A stretch of 34,859 bases of DNA from JANWYQ01 sp034432445 (GTDB lineage Bacteria > Chloroflexota > Anaerolineae > JAAEKA01): NCBI GenBank assembly GCA_034432445.1, contig DAOUBX010000254.1, positions 1 through 34,859 of the forward strand, read 5' to 3'. The notes below the pieces were generated by a model. The model saw only the letters and a program-made list of their open reading frames with translations, ran no database searches and was not told the origin of the DNA. Both the position numbers and the translations under genes were made by a program. This document shows positions 17,098 through 26,046 of this stretch, piece after piece. Each line of letters begins with the position of its first letter. Positions within the stretch are counted from its first letter, which is position 1.

Positions 17098-18198
17098 TCA
17101 GGACTGCACGAAGGCCTGGCGCCCAGAGCGCTTGAGCTCTTCCACGACCTGGCGCACGTCCTGGGCGCGCTCTTTGGCGCAGATCAGCAAAGCGTCGTGG
17201 CTGTCGACGATGATCAGGTCTTCCACGCCGATGGTGGCGATCAGCCGGCCAGCGCTGTAAATCAAGCTGTTGCGCGTGTCCACCGTGACCGTGTCGCCTG
17301 GCCCGCGGATGACGTTACCTTGCTCATCACCGTCCAGCACCTCCAGCAGCGTGGCCCAACTGCCGATATCGGTCCAGCCAATGTCTACCGGCAGCACGGC
17401 GACATCCTGAGCATGCTCCATAATGCCGTAATCGATCGTCTGATTGGGGAGGGTGGGAAAGACGCGCTGCAAGGTGGCGTCAGCCTGCTCGGTCCCCAGG
17501 CTGGCGGCGATCTCCTGCAACCCGGCATGTAACTGCGGCATGTGAGCAGCAAACTCGGCCATAATGCGGTCGGCCCGCCACACAAACAGCCCCGAGTTCC
17601 AGCTGTGGCGACCGTCGGCCACAAAACGCGCGGCGGTCTCCTGGTTGGGCTTCTCGGTGAACTTCACCACGCGGAAGACGTGATGGCCATCGTCGCTGGG
17701 CGGCAGCGGCTCACCCTGCTCGACGTAGCCCAGTCCAGTATGCGCGTAGGTCGGCTTGATACCCAGGGTGACCAGATGGCCGCGATCGGCAACCTCGGCC
17801 GCGGCCGCCAGAGCCGCGCGCAGGCGCTCAGGCATAAGGATCAGGTGGTCGGCGTGCACCGAAGCCATGATGGCGCCGGGCCGGATGTGTTCGGCCAGCA
17901 CTGCGCCTAGCCCGACCGCAGCCGCAGTGCCGCGCGGCACGGGTTCGCCGATCACATGCTCCGGCGGCAGCGCCGGCAACTGTTGCTGAGCCAACTCCAC
18001 ATAGTCCGCATTGGTCACCACAACCATTCGGTCAAGGGGCACCAGCGGCAGCAGGCGGCGCACCGTTTCTTGTAGCATTGTCCCTTGGCCGGTGAGGTCG
18101 AGGAACTGTTTCGGCAGCGTTTGGCGGCTGCGCGGCCAGAGGCGGGTGCCGCTGCCGCCGGCCAAAATCGTCACAACAAGGCGCTCGCTCAGATTCAT
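17098..18198 (-). CDS. Mannose-1-phosphate guanylyltransferase (GDP-mannose pyrophosphorylase)
   Basis: Makes GDP-mannose from mannose-1-phosphate and GTP for polysaccharide or glycan synthesis. The 366-residue protein starts with VVTILAGGSGTRLWPRSR, the nucleotidyltransferase loop, followed by PKQFLDL, and has VKFTEKPN and GWTDIGSW further in. It is the single-domain form and lacks the phosphomannose isomerase domain of the bifunctional enzymes. The start at 18198 is chosen because it places the LAGGSGTRLWP motif at residue 12 and lies 7 nt after a good -10 box. A longer frame to 18234 runs through the promoter. The gene is isolated from its neighbours in function. Confidence 0.9.
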   Translation of the reverse strand: MNLSERLVVTILAGGSGTRLWPRSRQTLPKQFLDLTGQGTMLQETVRRLLPLVPLDRMVVVTNADYVELAQQQLPALPPEHVIGEPVPRGTAAAVGLGAVLAEHIRPGAIMASVHADHLILMPERLRAALAAAAEVADRGHLVTLGIKPTYAHTGLGYVEQGEPLPPSDDGHHVFRVVKFTEKPNQETAARFVADGRHSWNSGLFVWRADRIMAEFAAHMPQLHAGLQEIAASLGTEQADATLQRVFPTLPNQTIDYGIMEHAQDVAVLPVDIGWTDIGSWATLLEVLDGDEQGNVIRGPGDTVTVDTRNSLIYSAGRLIATIGVEDLIIVDSHDALLICAKERAQDVRQVVEELKRSGRQAFVQS

Positions 18199-18205
18199 GA
18201 GCGAG

Positions 18206-18234
18206 AGTATAGCGCAACAACTGCGATGACACAA
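18206..18234 (-). promoter_or_regulatory. Promoter of the guanylyltransferase gene (leaderless type)
   Basis: On the minus strand, TTGTGT and TATACT with a 17-nt spacer. The -10 ends 7 nt before the ATG, so transcription would begin at about the start codon, and there is no ribosome-binding site. Confidence 0.55.
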
Positions 18235-18322
18235 GAAAACGTTCTTACTTTGACGTCAGGCACATGCGACCGTTGTTGAGCCTGAACCGCCTTTGCCGAT
18301 GCCGTTGCCAGCACAGATCTAA

Positions 18323-18350
18323 GCGCCCGGCGCCCGTGGCTGAGTAATTG
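18323..18350 (+). repeat. Dispersed intergenic motif, copy 2
   Basis: Diverged copy of the motif at 63-90: GCGCCCGGCGCCCGTGGCTG followed by AGTAATTG. Same strand as the glycerol genes, about 520 nt upstream of the first one. Confidence 0.5.
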
Positions 18351-18525
18351 TAGGAAAACGTGCTGATTCTTCGGTGAAAATGATCTAGGTCATATTCTTG
18401 TTGTGCGATTTGGCGTATACTGTGCATTGCGTTCTGCGAACGTGTGCGCAAGAGGTAAGCGCGTAGTGGGGTTAGCGGTATGGATGCTCCGCTACAGTAT
18501 GCTCTAACTGCTTGCGTTATTTTGT

Positions 18526-18554
18526 TTGCCAAATTGGCCGTTGCGTGATAGACT
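18526..18554 (+). promoter_or_regulatory. Candidate promoter of the glycerol island
   Basis: TTGCCA and TAGACT with a 17-nt spacer. The TAGACT form of the -10 recurs in the promoter-like pairs at the right end of the window. Confidence 0.4.
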
Positions 18555-18871
18555 AGCGTCTGCAGTAGCAGAGTTGAGCGAAAAGTGGACAGCAACGTTC
18601 AGGCCGCGCCTGGGTGGCAGCCAGGCAGGCAGAGCAATCGCTCATTTCTGCTCGTTTTGACAACCTGTTGCTTGTAGCTCTTCGCTCTTCGCATCATCAC
18701 GAAGACAACCGCTGACCTCTGTTGATCACTCTTCGTGGACTTCTCCCGAGAAAGGAGGTGCCACGCCGCAAGTTTCACCCCCGACCATCGTGCTTTGTTT
18801 TAGCCGCAAGGCAGCGGCTGTGATCTACATTTGCCTTTTGCTAAGACATTTGCGTTCAAGGAGGAACGAAC

Positions 18872-19576
18872 ATGCAGATTCTCATTGCCGAGATCCTCGG
18901 CACGATGCTACTGATCCTGTTGGGCGATGGTGTTGTGGCCAACGTCCTGCTGGGAAAGACCAAGGGCAACAACTCCGGCTGGATCGTGATCACCACGGCA
19001 TGGGCCATGGCGGTGTTCGTGGGCGCCTACTCGGCGGTTGGACTGGGCAGCGGTGCACACCTGAACCCCGCCGTCACGATTGGTCTGTTGGTCGCCGGCA
19101 AGGTTGATGCGGCTCAGGTCCCGATGTATTTGATCGGCGAGTTCGTCGGCGCCTTCCTCGGCGCAGTCTTGGTTTGGCTGCACTATCTCCCCCACTGGGC
19201 GGCCACGACAGACCCCGGTCTCAAGCTGGCGGTCTTCTCCACCGGTCCCGCCATTCGCAACACCGCGCTGAACCTAGTCTCAGAAATCATCGGCACCTTC
19301 GTGCTGATGTTCGCCATCTTGGCGATCCCTGCCGGCTGGGGCCTGCCTGGTCCCTTCACCGTGGCATTGGCTGTTTGGGTCATCGGTCTGGCCTTGGGCG
19401 GTACCACGGGCTATGCAATCAACCCGGCCCGTGACCTCAGCCCGCGCATTGCGCACGCCATTCTGCCCATCCCCGGCAAGGGCAGCAGCGACTGGGGTTA
19501 CTCGTGGATCCCGGTGGTAGGGCCGATCATCGGAGCAGTCATTGCAGCGCTTGTCGCTGGTGCGTTCTTGCCCTAA
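18872..19576 (+). CDS. glpF: Glycerol uptake facilitator (aquaglyceroporin, MIP family)
   Basis: Inner-membrane channel that lets glycerol enter the cell. The 234-residue protein has six predicted membrane segments and both half-helix motifs, HLNPAVTIG in the first half and AINPARDLSPR in the second. The Asp after the second NPAR is the mark of glycerol-conducting members rather than water-only channels; the family's usual Gly two residues on is Ser here. AAGGAGGAA lies just before the ATG. It opens a plus-strand run of glycerol and dihydroxyacetone genes, which supports glycerol as substrate. Confidence 0.93.
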   Translation: MQILIAEILGTMLLILLGDGVVANVLLGKTKGNNSGWIVITTAWAMAVFVGAYSAVGLGSGAHLNPAVTIGLLVAGKVDAAQVPMYLIGEFVGAFLGAVLVWLHYLPHWAATTDPGLKLAVFSTGPAIRNTALNLVSEIIGTFVLMFAILAIPAGWGLPGPFTVALAVWVIGLALGGTTGYAINPARDLSPRIAHAILPIPGKGSSDWGYSWIPVVGPIIGAVIAALVAGAFLP

Positions 19577-19590
19577 GTGACTTTGGCATC

Positions 19591-19622
19591 GAGCAGCCTT
19601 GACATTCTAGTCAAGGCTGCTC
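19591..19622 (+). terminator. Perfect hairpin between the facilitator and dhaK genes
   Basis: GAGCAGCCTTGAC and its exact complement with a 6-nt loop (ATTCTA), 15 nt past the facilitator stop. There is no T-run, so partial termination or mRNA processing is more likely than a full stop. Confidence 0.6.
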
Positions 19623-19669
19623 TTGCTCGGAACTCAGTATCTCGTTCGTTGAAGTTTGGAGGACGTGTC

Positions 19670-20671
<1,002 letters not shown>

Positions 20672-20676
20672 ATCGA

Positions 20677-20763
20677 GTAGACAAGTTGCAAGTAGACAAG
20701 GAACAGGTAGGCAAGGAAAAACCGCCTTGTGTGCTCTTTTCTTGTTTACTTGTATACTTTCCT
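20677..20763. repeat. GTAGACAAG-type repeat with inverted arm
   Basis: GTAGACAAG occurs at 20677, again 15 nt later, and once more as GTAGGCAAG; the right half carries the complement (CTTGTTTACTTGTATAC). The element fills the whole spacer between dhaK and dhaL. Related CCTACTTG/TTGCTTGC sequence appears at 33378-33425. Confidence 0.65.
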
Positions 20764-20765
20764 GA

Positions 20766-21422
20766 ATGAGGCAACCTGTGATCACACGAGAAGACATCCT
20801 AGGCTGGCTGCGCTGTTATCGTCAGGTCTTAGGCGAGAACAAAGACTATCTCACGCAGCTCGACTCGCCGATCGGCGACGCCGACCATGGCGCCAACATG
20901 GATCGCGGCTTTGCCGCCGTGCTCGACAAGCTCCCCAGCGTGGCAGACAAGGACATCGGCGCCATTCTGAAGACCACCGGCATGACACTGGTGTCCACCG
21001 TGGGCGGCGCCGGCGGGCCGCTGTACGGTACGTTCTTCATGCGCGCCGGTATGGCAGTCGATGGCAAGGTGGAACTAAGCCCGGCGGACGTCGTGGCAGC
21101 GTTCGAGGCCGGCCTGGCTGGCGTGCAACAGCGCGGCAAGGCCACGACCGGCGAAAAGACGATGGTGGATGCCCTTACGCCGGCCTGCCAGGCGATGCGC
21201 AGCAAGGCCGAGAACGGCGCCAGCTTGCACGACATCCTCACTGCGGGCGCAGATGCAGCCGAGGAGGGCATGAAAGCCACCATTCCCATGCTGGCCACCA
21301 AGGGACGTGCCAGCTACTTGGGCGAGCGCAGCATCGGCCACCAGGATCCAGGGGCCACATCCTCCTATCTGATGATCCGCTGTGCAGCCAACACGTTGGG
21401 CAAGGAGAACGCCTCAGCCTGA
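20766..21422 (+). CDS. dhaL: Dihydroxyacetone kinase ADP-binding subunit DhaL
   Basis: Holds ADP as a cofactor and transfers phosphate from DhaM to dihydroxyacetone on DhaK. The 218-residue protein has the nucleotide/Mg-binding motif DSPIGDADHGANMDRG (about 33-48) and the helical-barrel pattern GKATTGEKTMVDAL later on. Two starts are possible: ATG at 20766, which lies 7 nt after a TATACT and would be leaderless, or GTG at 20778, which has GAGG 7 nt upstream and gives the more typical N-terminus beginning (V/M)ITREDILGWL. Its partner DhaK is directly upstream. Confidence 0.92.
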   Translation: MRQPVITREDILGWLRCYRQVLGENKDYLTQLDSPIGDADHGANMDRGFAAVLDKLPSVADKDIGAILKTTGMTLVSTVGGAGGPLYGTFFMRAGMAVDGKVELSPADVVAAFEAGLAGVQQRGKATTGEKTMVDALTPACQAMRSKAENGASLHDILTAGADAAEEGMKATIPMLATKGRASYLGERSIGHQDPGATSSYLMIRCAANTLGKENASA

Positions 21423-21518
21423 CCAAACACCTCCCTGGCGCACACAACGCAGTCATGCACATGAGTCTGTGATCTGTCAGTATGACCTGACTATTCTGAT
21501 GAACAAAGGAGTTCACCA

Positions 21519-23012
21519 ATGCCTAAGTATGTAGCAGCAGTCGATCAGGGTACTACCAGCACCCGCTTCATGATCTTCGACCACAGCGGCGGTGTGGTTG
21601 GAGTGCATCAGCTTGAGCATGAGCAGATCTATCCACAGGCTGGCTGGGTCGAGCACGATCCGATGGAGATCTTGGCGCGCACCAACGAGGTGATGGAGCG
21701 AGCCTTGAGCAAGGCCGGCCTCACCGCTGGCGACCTGGCCGCCATCGGCGTCACCAACCAGCGCGAGACCACCATCGTCTGGAACAAGAACACGGGCAAG
21801 CCCTACTACAACGCCATCGTTTGGCAGGACACCCGCACGGACAAGATCTGCAACGAGCTGGCCAAGGACGGCGGCCAGGATCGCTTCCGCTCCAAGGTCG
21901 GCCTGCCCCTGGCCACCTACTTCTCCGGCCCCAAGGTGAAGTGGATCTTGGACAACGTCGAGGGTGTGCGCGCAGCGGCGGAGCGCGGGGACGCTATCTT
22001 CGGCAACATCGACACCTGGGTCATCTGGAACATCACCGGCGGTGTCAACGGCGGCGCTCACGTGACCGACGTGTCCAACGCCAGCCGCACCATGCTGATG
22101 AACCTGGAGACCCTGGACTGGGACGATGAGATCTTGGCCATCATGGGTATCCCCAAGCAGATGCTGCCGCAGATCCGCCCCTCCAGCGACCCGGCGATCT
22201 ATGGCTATTGGAACGGCGTACCGGTCTGCGGCGACCTGGGCGACCAGCAAGCGGCCCTCTTTGGCCAGACCTGCTTCGGCGTCGGCGAGGCCAAGAACAC
22301 CTATGGCACCGGCTGCTTCATGCTGCTGAACACCGGCACCGCGCCCGTGCCCAGCAAGAGCGGCTTGCTCACCACCCTCGGCTACAAGATGGGTGACGCG
22401 CCGGCCGTGTATTGCTTGGAGGGCTCCATCGCCATCACCGGCGCCCTGGTGCAGTGGCTGCGCGACAACATGGACTTCTTCGATTTCTCTAAGCACATCG
22501 AGGACTATGCCAAGCAAGTGCCGGACAGCGGCGGCATTTACTTCGTGCCCGCCTTCTCCGGCCTCTTCGCTCCCTACTGGCAGTCCGATGCGCGCGGCGT
22601 GATCGTCGGCCTGACCCGCTTCATCAACAAATACCACATCTGCCGCGCTGCCTTGGAGGCGACCGCCTATCAGACGCGCGAGGTGCTGGACGCCATGGAG
22701 AAGGACTCCGGCGTCAAGCTGACCGCGCTGAAGGTGGACGGCGGTATGGTGTACAACGACACCCTGATGCAGTTCCAGTCCGACATCCTGAACGTGCCCG
22801 TGGTGCGGCCGAAGGTGGCCGAGACCACAGCCTTGGGCGCGGCCTATGCCGCCGGCCTGGCCGTTGGCTACTGGGGCAATGTCGAGGATCTGCGCCAGAA
22901 CTGGCAGGTCGACAAGGTCTACGAGCCGAAGATGGACGAGGAGACCCGCGCCAAGCTCTACAAGGGCTGGCTGAAGGCCGTCCAGCGCTCCATGAACTGG
23001 ATCGAACACTAG
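21519..23012 (+). CDS. glpK: Glycerol kinase
   Basis: Phosphorylates glycerol to sn-glycerol-3-phosphate with ATP. The 497-residue protein is of normal family length and shows the FGGY-kinase phosphate loop DQGTTSTRFMIFD (about 7-19), TNQRETTIVWN, the WNITGG region and YGTGCFMLLNTG, with KVDGGMVYND and ETTALGAAYAAGLAVGYW in the C-terminal domain. AAAGGAG lies 10 nt before the ATG. It follows dhaL in the glycerol island and supplies the substrate for the GlpA-like dehydrogenase next downstream. Confidence 0.95.
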   Translation: MPKYVAAVDQGTTSTRFMIFDHSGGVVGVHQLEHEQIYPQAGWVEHDPMEILARTNEVMERALSKAGLTAGDLAAIGVTNQRETTIVWNKNTGKPYYNAIVWQDTRTDKICNELAKDGGQDRFRSKVGLPLATYFSGPKVKWILDNVEGVRAAAERGDAIFGNIDTWVIWNITGGVNGGAHVTDVSNASRTMLMNLETLDWDDEILAIMGIPKQMLPQIRPSSDPAIYGYWNGVPVCGDLGDQQAALFGQTCFGVGEAKNTYGTGCFMLLNTGTAPVPSKSGLLTTLGYKMGDAPAVYCLEGSIAITGALVQWLRDNMDFFDFSKHIEDYAKQVPDSGGIYFVPAFSGLFAPYWQSDARGVIVGLTRFINKYHICRAALEATAYQTREVLDAMEKDSGVKLTALKVDGGMVYNDTLMQFQSDILNVPVVRPKVAETTALGAAYAAGLAVGYWGNVEDLRQNWQVDKVYEPKMDEETRAKLYKGWLKAVQRSMNWIEH

Positions 23013-23032
23013 TCTGACATTCCTTTGCAACC

Positions 23033-23068
23033 GGGTGGGCGTGGATGGCTGGCCCTCCACGCCCACCC
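23033..23068 (+). terminator. Perfect hairpin after glycerol kinase
   Basis: GGGTGGGCGTGGA and its exact complement with a 10-nt loop, 20 nt past the glpK stop. No T-run; it is followed by a T-tailed terminator 60 nt on. Confidence 0.55.
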
Positions 23069-23126
23069 ACCCTACGCTAACGCGCTGCCGGGGTGGGTTG
23101 GCCACTTGACCGGGCAGTATTTCACT

Positions 23127-23150
23127 CGCTGCCTGGCGGCAGCGTTTTTT
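23127..23150 (+). terminator. Rho-independent terminator after glycerol kinase
   Basis: CGCTGCC and GGCAGCG with a 4-nt loop, directly followed by six T. It separates glpK from the dehydrogenase genes, although the next gene is only 68 nt downstream, so read-through or attenuation is possible. Confidence 0.75.
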
Positions 23151-23174
23151 GTTAGTTTGGGGCAGCTGCCCACC

Positions 23175-23198
23175 GGGTCGTCTGGGTTTAGACGACCC
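23175..23198 (+). promoter_or_regulatory. Hairpin just upstream of the dehydrogenase start
   Basis: GGGTCGTCT and AGACGACCC with a 6-nt loop, ending a few nucleotides before the ribosome-binding site GGAGGG. It follows the T-tailed terminator and could influence access to the ribosome-binding site; no more than position supports this. Confidence 0.35.
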
Positions 23199-23217
23199 CC
23201 CAACGTGGAGGGCAATT

Positions 23218-24384
23218 ATGGCATCAAAGCCTCATGTGATCGTCATCGGCGGCGGCTCCACCGGCGCTGCCCTGGTCCATGATCTGGTGTTACGCGGCCT
23301 ACAGGTGACACTCGTCGAGCGGGGAGAGCTAACCAGCGGCACAGCCGGCCGTCATCATGGGCTATTACACAGCGGCGGACGTTATGCGGTCAACGATCAG
23401 GAGTCCGCCATCGAGTGCATCGAAGAAAATATCATCCTGCGCAAGATCGCGCCCGGCTCGTTCGAGGAGAACGATGGCCTGTTTGTCGCGATCACCGAAG
23501 AGGATGTTGCTTTCAAGGATAAGTTCCTGGCGGGGTGCGAAGAGTGCCACATTCCCACGCGCGTGCTCACCGCCGAGCAGGTGAAGCGCCTGGAGCCACA
23601 CATCAACCCGCAGGTGAAGCTCGCCGTGCAGGTACCTGATGCAACAATGGACTGCTGGCGGCTGCCCATGCGCTTCTTTGCCACCGCCAAGCACAACGGC
23701 GCTGACATCCGGCCCTACACCGAGGTGATCGGCATGCTGCGCAGCGCCGGAACGGTCACCGGCGTGCGCGTGCGTTCGCATGTGACCGGCCAGGAGTACG
23801 ACCTCAAGGCCGACATCGTGGTGAACGCCACGGGAGCCTGGGCGGAGAAAGTGAGCGAGCTGGCTCATGCCAAGGTGCCGGTCAAGCCTACGCCGGGCGT
23901 GATGGTGGCCGTGCGCGGCCGTTGGTGCAACATGGTAATCAACCGATTGAACAAGCCCTCGGACGGCGACATCATTGTGCCGCAGCGTGGCTTGTCGGTC
24001 ATCGGCACCACGTCGTGGACGGTGGAGGATCCCGACCGCCTCGGCTTGCCGGAGGACCACGTCAAGCGCATGTTCGAAAAGGGCGGCGAGCTGATCCCCG
24101 CCGTGCGCAACGCGCCGATGCGCGCTGCCTGGTCGGCGGCGCGGCCGCTGATTGCCGAAGGCGCGGCGCACGAGGGCCGCGAGCTGCCGCGCACCTTCAA
24201 GTGCTTCGATCACAAGGTGCGCGATGGCGTCGAAGGCCTTGTGACCATCTCCGGCGGCAAGGGCACCACCATGCGCGCCATGGCCGAGGCCACGGCCAAT
24301 GTCGTTTGCGACAAGCTGGGCATCGACGCGCCGTGCCGCACCAAAGAGTACAAGCTCTTGCCGTACTGGGCATATTACCAGTAA
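23218..24384 (+). CDS. GlpA-like FAD-dependent glycerol-3-phosphate dehydrogenase
   Basis: Expected to oxidise glycerol-3-phosphate to DHAP with FAD. The 388-residue protein begins with the dinucleotide-binding VIVIGGGSTGAALV (about 7-20), then LVERGELTSGTAGRHHGLLHSGGRYAV, a GlpA hallmark, and ends with VTISGGKGTTMRAMAEATANVVCDKLG. It lacks the C-terminal cysteine-rich domain that makes E. coli GlpA about 540 residues, so it is the FAD domain alone. GGAGGG precedes the ATG at 23218; the longer frame from 23149 passes through the hairpin. No glpB or glpC follows; instead three succinate-dehydrogenase-like subunits do. L-2-hydroxyglutarate oxidase is a less likely alternative, given the glycerol genes upstream. 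Confidence 0.85.
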   Translation: MASKPHVIVIGGGSTGAALVHDLVLRGLQVTLVERGELTSGTAGRHHGLLHSGGRYAVNDQESAIECIEENIILRKIAPGSFEENDGLFVAITEEDVAFKDKFLAGCEECHIPTRVLTAEQVKRLEPHINPQVKLAVQVPDATMDCWRLPMRFFATAKHNGADIRPYTEVIGMLRSAGTVTGVRVRSHVTGQEYDLKADIVVNATGAWAEKVSELAHAKVPVKPTPGVMVAVRGRWCNMVINRLNKPSDGDIIVPQRGLSVIGTTSWTVEDPDRLGLPEDHVKRMFEKGGELIPAVRNAPMRAAWSAARPLIAEGAAHEGRELPRTFKCFDHKVRDGVEGLVTISGGKGTTMRAMAEATANVVCDKLGIDAPCRTKEYKLLPYWAYYQ

Positions 24385-24385
24385 C

Positions 24386-24489
24386 GCGTAATTGCGTAAT
24401 GCGTAATCCAGCGACCTTGGTGGACGTTTCCGGGGTCATCGAGCTGGGCGATTAAGCTACGCATTACAGATTGCGCATTACTCCTTGCG
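24386..24489. repeat. GCGTAAT-type inverted repeat, copy 2
   Basis: Left arm of GCGTAAT units (about 24386-24407), right arm CTACGCATTAC and TTGCGCATTAC. Same layout as 3605-3680, including the TTA(A/G)GCT(A/T)(A/C)GCAT junction before the right arm. It fills the spacer between the flavoprotein and iron-sulfur genes. Confidence 0.75.
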
Positions 24490-24509
24490 TTTCTCAGGAG
24501 TAGCTGCCC

Positions 24510-25253
24510 ATGAGTGACCATGGACGTTTCGGGCCCACCCGCCCGATCACTCTGCAAGTTCTGCGCTATAAGCCGGGTGCGATCGACCCGCCCCGCTACG
24601 ATACGTTTCAGGTGGATGCTGACCCTCTGATGACGGTGTTGGATGCCCTGGAGGAGATCAAGGCCACCAAAGATAGCACGCTGCTCTATCGCCACTCATG
24701 TCACCACGCCTCTTGTGGCACCTGCGGCATGAAGGTCAACGGCCGCGAGCAGCTAGGCTGTGTCGCCCGGCTGGTCGACGAAGGCACGGACGTGGTCGTG
24801 GTCGAGCCGCTGGGCTCGGCGCCGCTGATCGCCGATCTGGTGGTCGACATGACCCCCTTCGCCCTGCACATGGCGCCGGCCGGCATGGCGCTGGTGCGCG
24901 ATAGCGAGTTCATGCCCGAGGCTCAGCCGCCCACAGGCGTCGAGAAGTTCACCCGCTACGAAGACTGCCTGGAGTGCAACATCTGCCTATCGGCCTGTCC
25001 GGTGGCCAACACCAACCCGGACTTCATCGGCCCGGCCGGCCTGGCGGCAGCCTATCGGGCGTTGGTAACCAAAGAACGGCCGGCCGCCGAAGTGTTCGCC
25101 TACGTCGATCACGACGATGGCGTTTGGCGCTGCCACAGCGCCATGGAGTGCAGCGCCGTCTGCCCCAGCAACGTTGACCCAGGCCACAAGATCATGGCGT
25201 TGCGCCGTGAGCTGGTCTCGTACAAGGTCAAGCGTTTCTTCAAGCGAGGCTAA
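24510..25253 (+). CDS. SdhB/FrdB-type iron-sulfur subunit
   Basis: Electron-transfer subunit, 247 residues, with exactly the SdhB cysteine layout: [2Fe-2S] C64-x4-C69-x2-C72-x11-C84, [4Fe-4S] C153-x2-C156-x2-C159-x3-C163, and a three-cysteine set C208-x5-C214-x3-C218 suited to [3Fe-4S]. The N-terminal part is a ferredoxin-like domain (PITLQVLRYKPG, CGTCGMKVNGR). AGGAG lies 9 nt before the ATG. It sits between a GlpA-like flavoprotein and two SdhC/D-like membrane proteins with a 10-nt gap to the next gene. A classical SDH flavoprotein is absent from the window, so its electron donor is probably the GlpA-like protein. Confidence 0.9.
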   Translation: MSDHGRFGPTRPITLQVLRYKPGAIDPPRYDTFQVDADPLMTVLDALEEIKATKDSTLLYRHSCHHASCGTCGMKVNGREQLGCVARLVDEGTDVVVVEPLGSAPLIADLVVDMTPFALHMAPAGMALVRDSEFMPEAQPPTGVEKFTRYEDCLECNICLSACPVANTNPDFIGPAGLAAAYRALVTKERPAAEVFAYVDHDDGVWRCHSAMECSAVCPSNVDPGHKIMALRRELVSYKVKRFFKRG

Positions 25254-25263
25254 GGAGAGCAAT

Positions 25264-25662
25264 ATGGCTGTACCGATCCAACAGAAATCCCCAGGCGCGC
25301 GCGCCATCAGCGCCTGGTTCAACCCGCTTAAGCGTTCTGCCGGTTACTTGGCCTTTGTCCTCATGCGCCTCAGCGGCATTGGCCTGGTGGTCTATTTGCT
25401 GCTGCACATGGTGGTGCTGGCCAATTTACTGCGCGGCGCTGCCGGCTGGGACGCGGCCGTTGCGTTCATGAGCGCGCCGCTGTTTAAGCTGCTGGATGTC
25501 GTTCTGATCGCCGGCATTCTGATCCACATGCTCAACGGCATACGGGTCAGCGTCATCGGCTTGGGCTTTGGCACTCAATCGCACAAGGGTCTGTTTTGGA
25601 CCATGATGGCCGTCGCGGTGCTGCTCTTGGCCTACGCTGCCTGGCTGGTCTTCACGAAGTGA
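25264..25662 (+). CDS. SdhC-like cytochrome b membrane subunit
   Basis: Membrane anchor of 132 residues with three predicted helices. The first carries RLSGIGLVVYLLLHMVVL (H48), the second LIAGILIHMLNGIRV (H88, followed by the N-G-x-R motif typical of the haem-ligand helix in SdhC), the third is near the C-terminus. AAGGAG lies 7 nt before the ATG. It would anchor the iron-sulfur subunit and pass electrons to quinone through haem b. Sequence assignment as SdhC rather than SdhD rests on the R-x-S-G and H-x-x-N-G-x-R pattern. Confidence 0.85.
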   Translation: MAVPIQQKSPGARAISAWFNPLKRSAGYLAFVLMRLSGIGLVVYLLLHMVVLANLLRGAAGWDAAVAFMSAPLFKLLDVVLIAGILIHMLNGIRVSVIGLGFGTQSHKGLFWTMMAVAVLLLAYAAWLVFTK

Positions 25663-25670
25663 GGTGTGCG

Positions 25671-26039
25671 ATGTTACGGCAACCAACCCAGAAACAACGG
25701 TCGGGCACGTGGGTGTGGCAGGCGTTGAGCGGCGTCTTGCTGGTGATCTTGCTTTCGCTGCACATGATCGTTCACCACTTCGTCGTTGAGGGTGGCCTGC
25801 GCACCTATGACGAGGTGTTGGCGTATATCGGCAACCCGCTGGTGGTGGTGATCGAGATCCTCTTCTTGATCGTGGTAACCTACCACGCCATGGTCGGGGT
25901 GCGCGCGATCCTGTTCGATCTCAATCTGAGCGAAGCCCGCAAGACACAGGTCACGCGGCTGCTAACGATTGTCGGCGTCGTTGTGTTCGTCTGGGGTGTT
26001 TTTCTGGCACTGACTCTCTTCCGCGCCGCCAACGCCTAG
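25671..26039 (+). CDS. SdhD-like membrane anchor subunit
   Basis: Second membrane subunit, 122 residues, three predicted helices: ALSGVLLVILLSLHMIVHH (H31, H35, H36), then IEILFLIVVTYHAMVGVRAI (H72, G76, R78, the second haem-ligand-like histidine), and a final helix VGVVVFVWGVFLAL. The start lies 8 nt after the stop of the preceding gene, with GAGGTG upstream. It completes a four-gene set with the flavoprotein, iron-sulfur and SdhC-like genes. Its haem-binding role is inferred from the histidine positions. Confidence 0.83.
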   Translation: MLRQPTQKQRSGTWVWQALSGVLLVILLSLHMIVHHFVVEGGLRTYDEVLAYIGNPLVVVIEILFLIVVTYHAMVGVRAILFDLNLSEARKTQVTRLLTIVGVVVFVWGVFLALTLFRAANA

Positions 26040-26046
26040 TTTACTC

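Larger units (their letters stand above)
18199..18871. other. Divergent intergenic region upstream of the glycerol island
   Basis: 673 nt with no supported gene. It holds the leaderless-type promoter of the guanylyltransferase gene (18206-18234), copy 2 of the dispersed motif (18323-18350) and a candidate rightward promoter (18526-18554), leaving a leader of about 310 nt before the glycerol facilitator. A perfect Shine-Dalgarno-like AAAGGAGGTG at 18751-18760 is not followed by a usable start codon. Confidence 0.55.

Noticed and set aside
18245..18595. Minus-strand frame of 116 codons upstream of the guanylyltransferase
   Set aside because: Composition is unlike the other proteins, there is no ribosome-binding site, and it runs through the dispersed motif and the promoter region.
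18751..18760. AAAGGAGGTG, a perfect Shine-Dalgarno-like sequence with no gene
   Set aside because: No ATG, GTG or TTG at a suitable distance opens a frame of any length; the real facilitator start has its own ribosome-binding site at about 18860.
21513..23105. 530-codon minus-strand frame opposite glycerol kinase
   Set aside because: Antisense shadow with Val/Gly/His-rich composition; the plus-strand frame is unmistakable glycerol kinase.
24510..26039. Ordinary succinate dehydrogenase operon
   Set aside because: The iron-sulfur and membrane subunits fit, but the flavoprotein upstream is clearly GlpA-like and no SdhA is present in the window.
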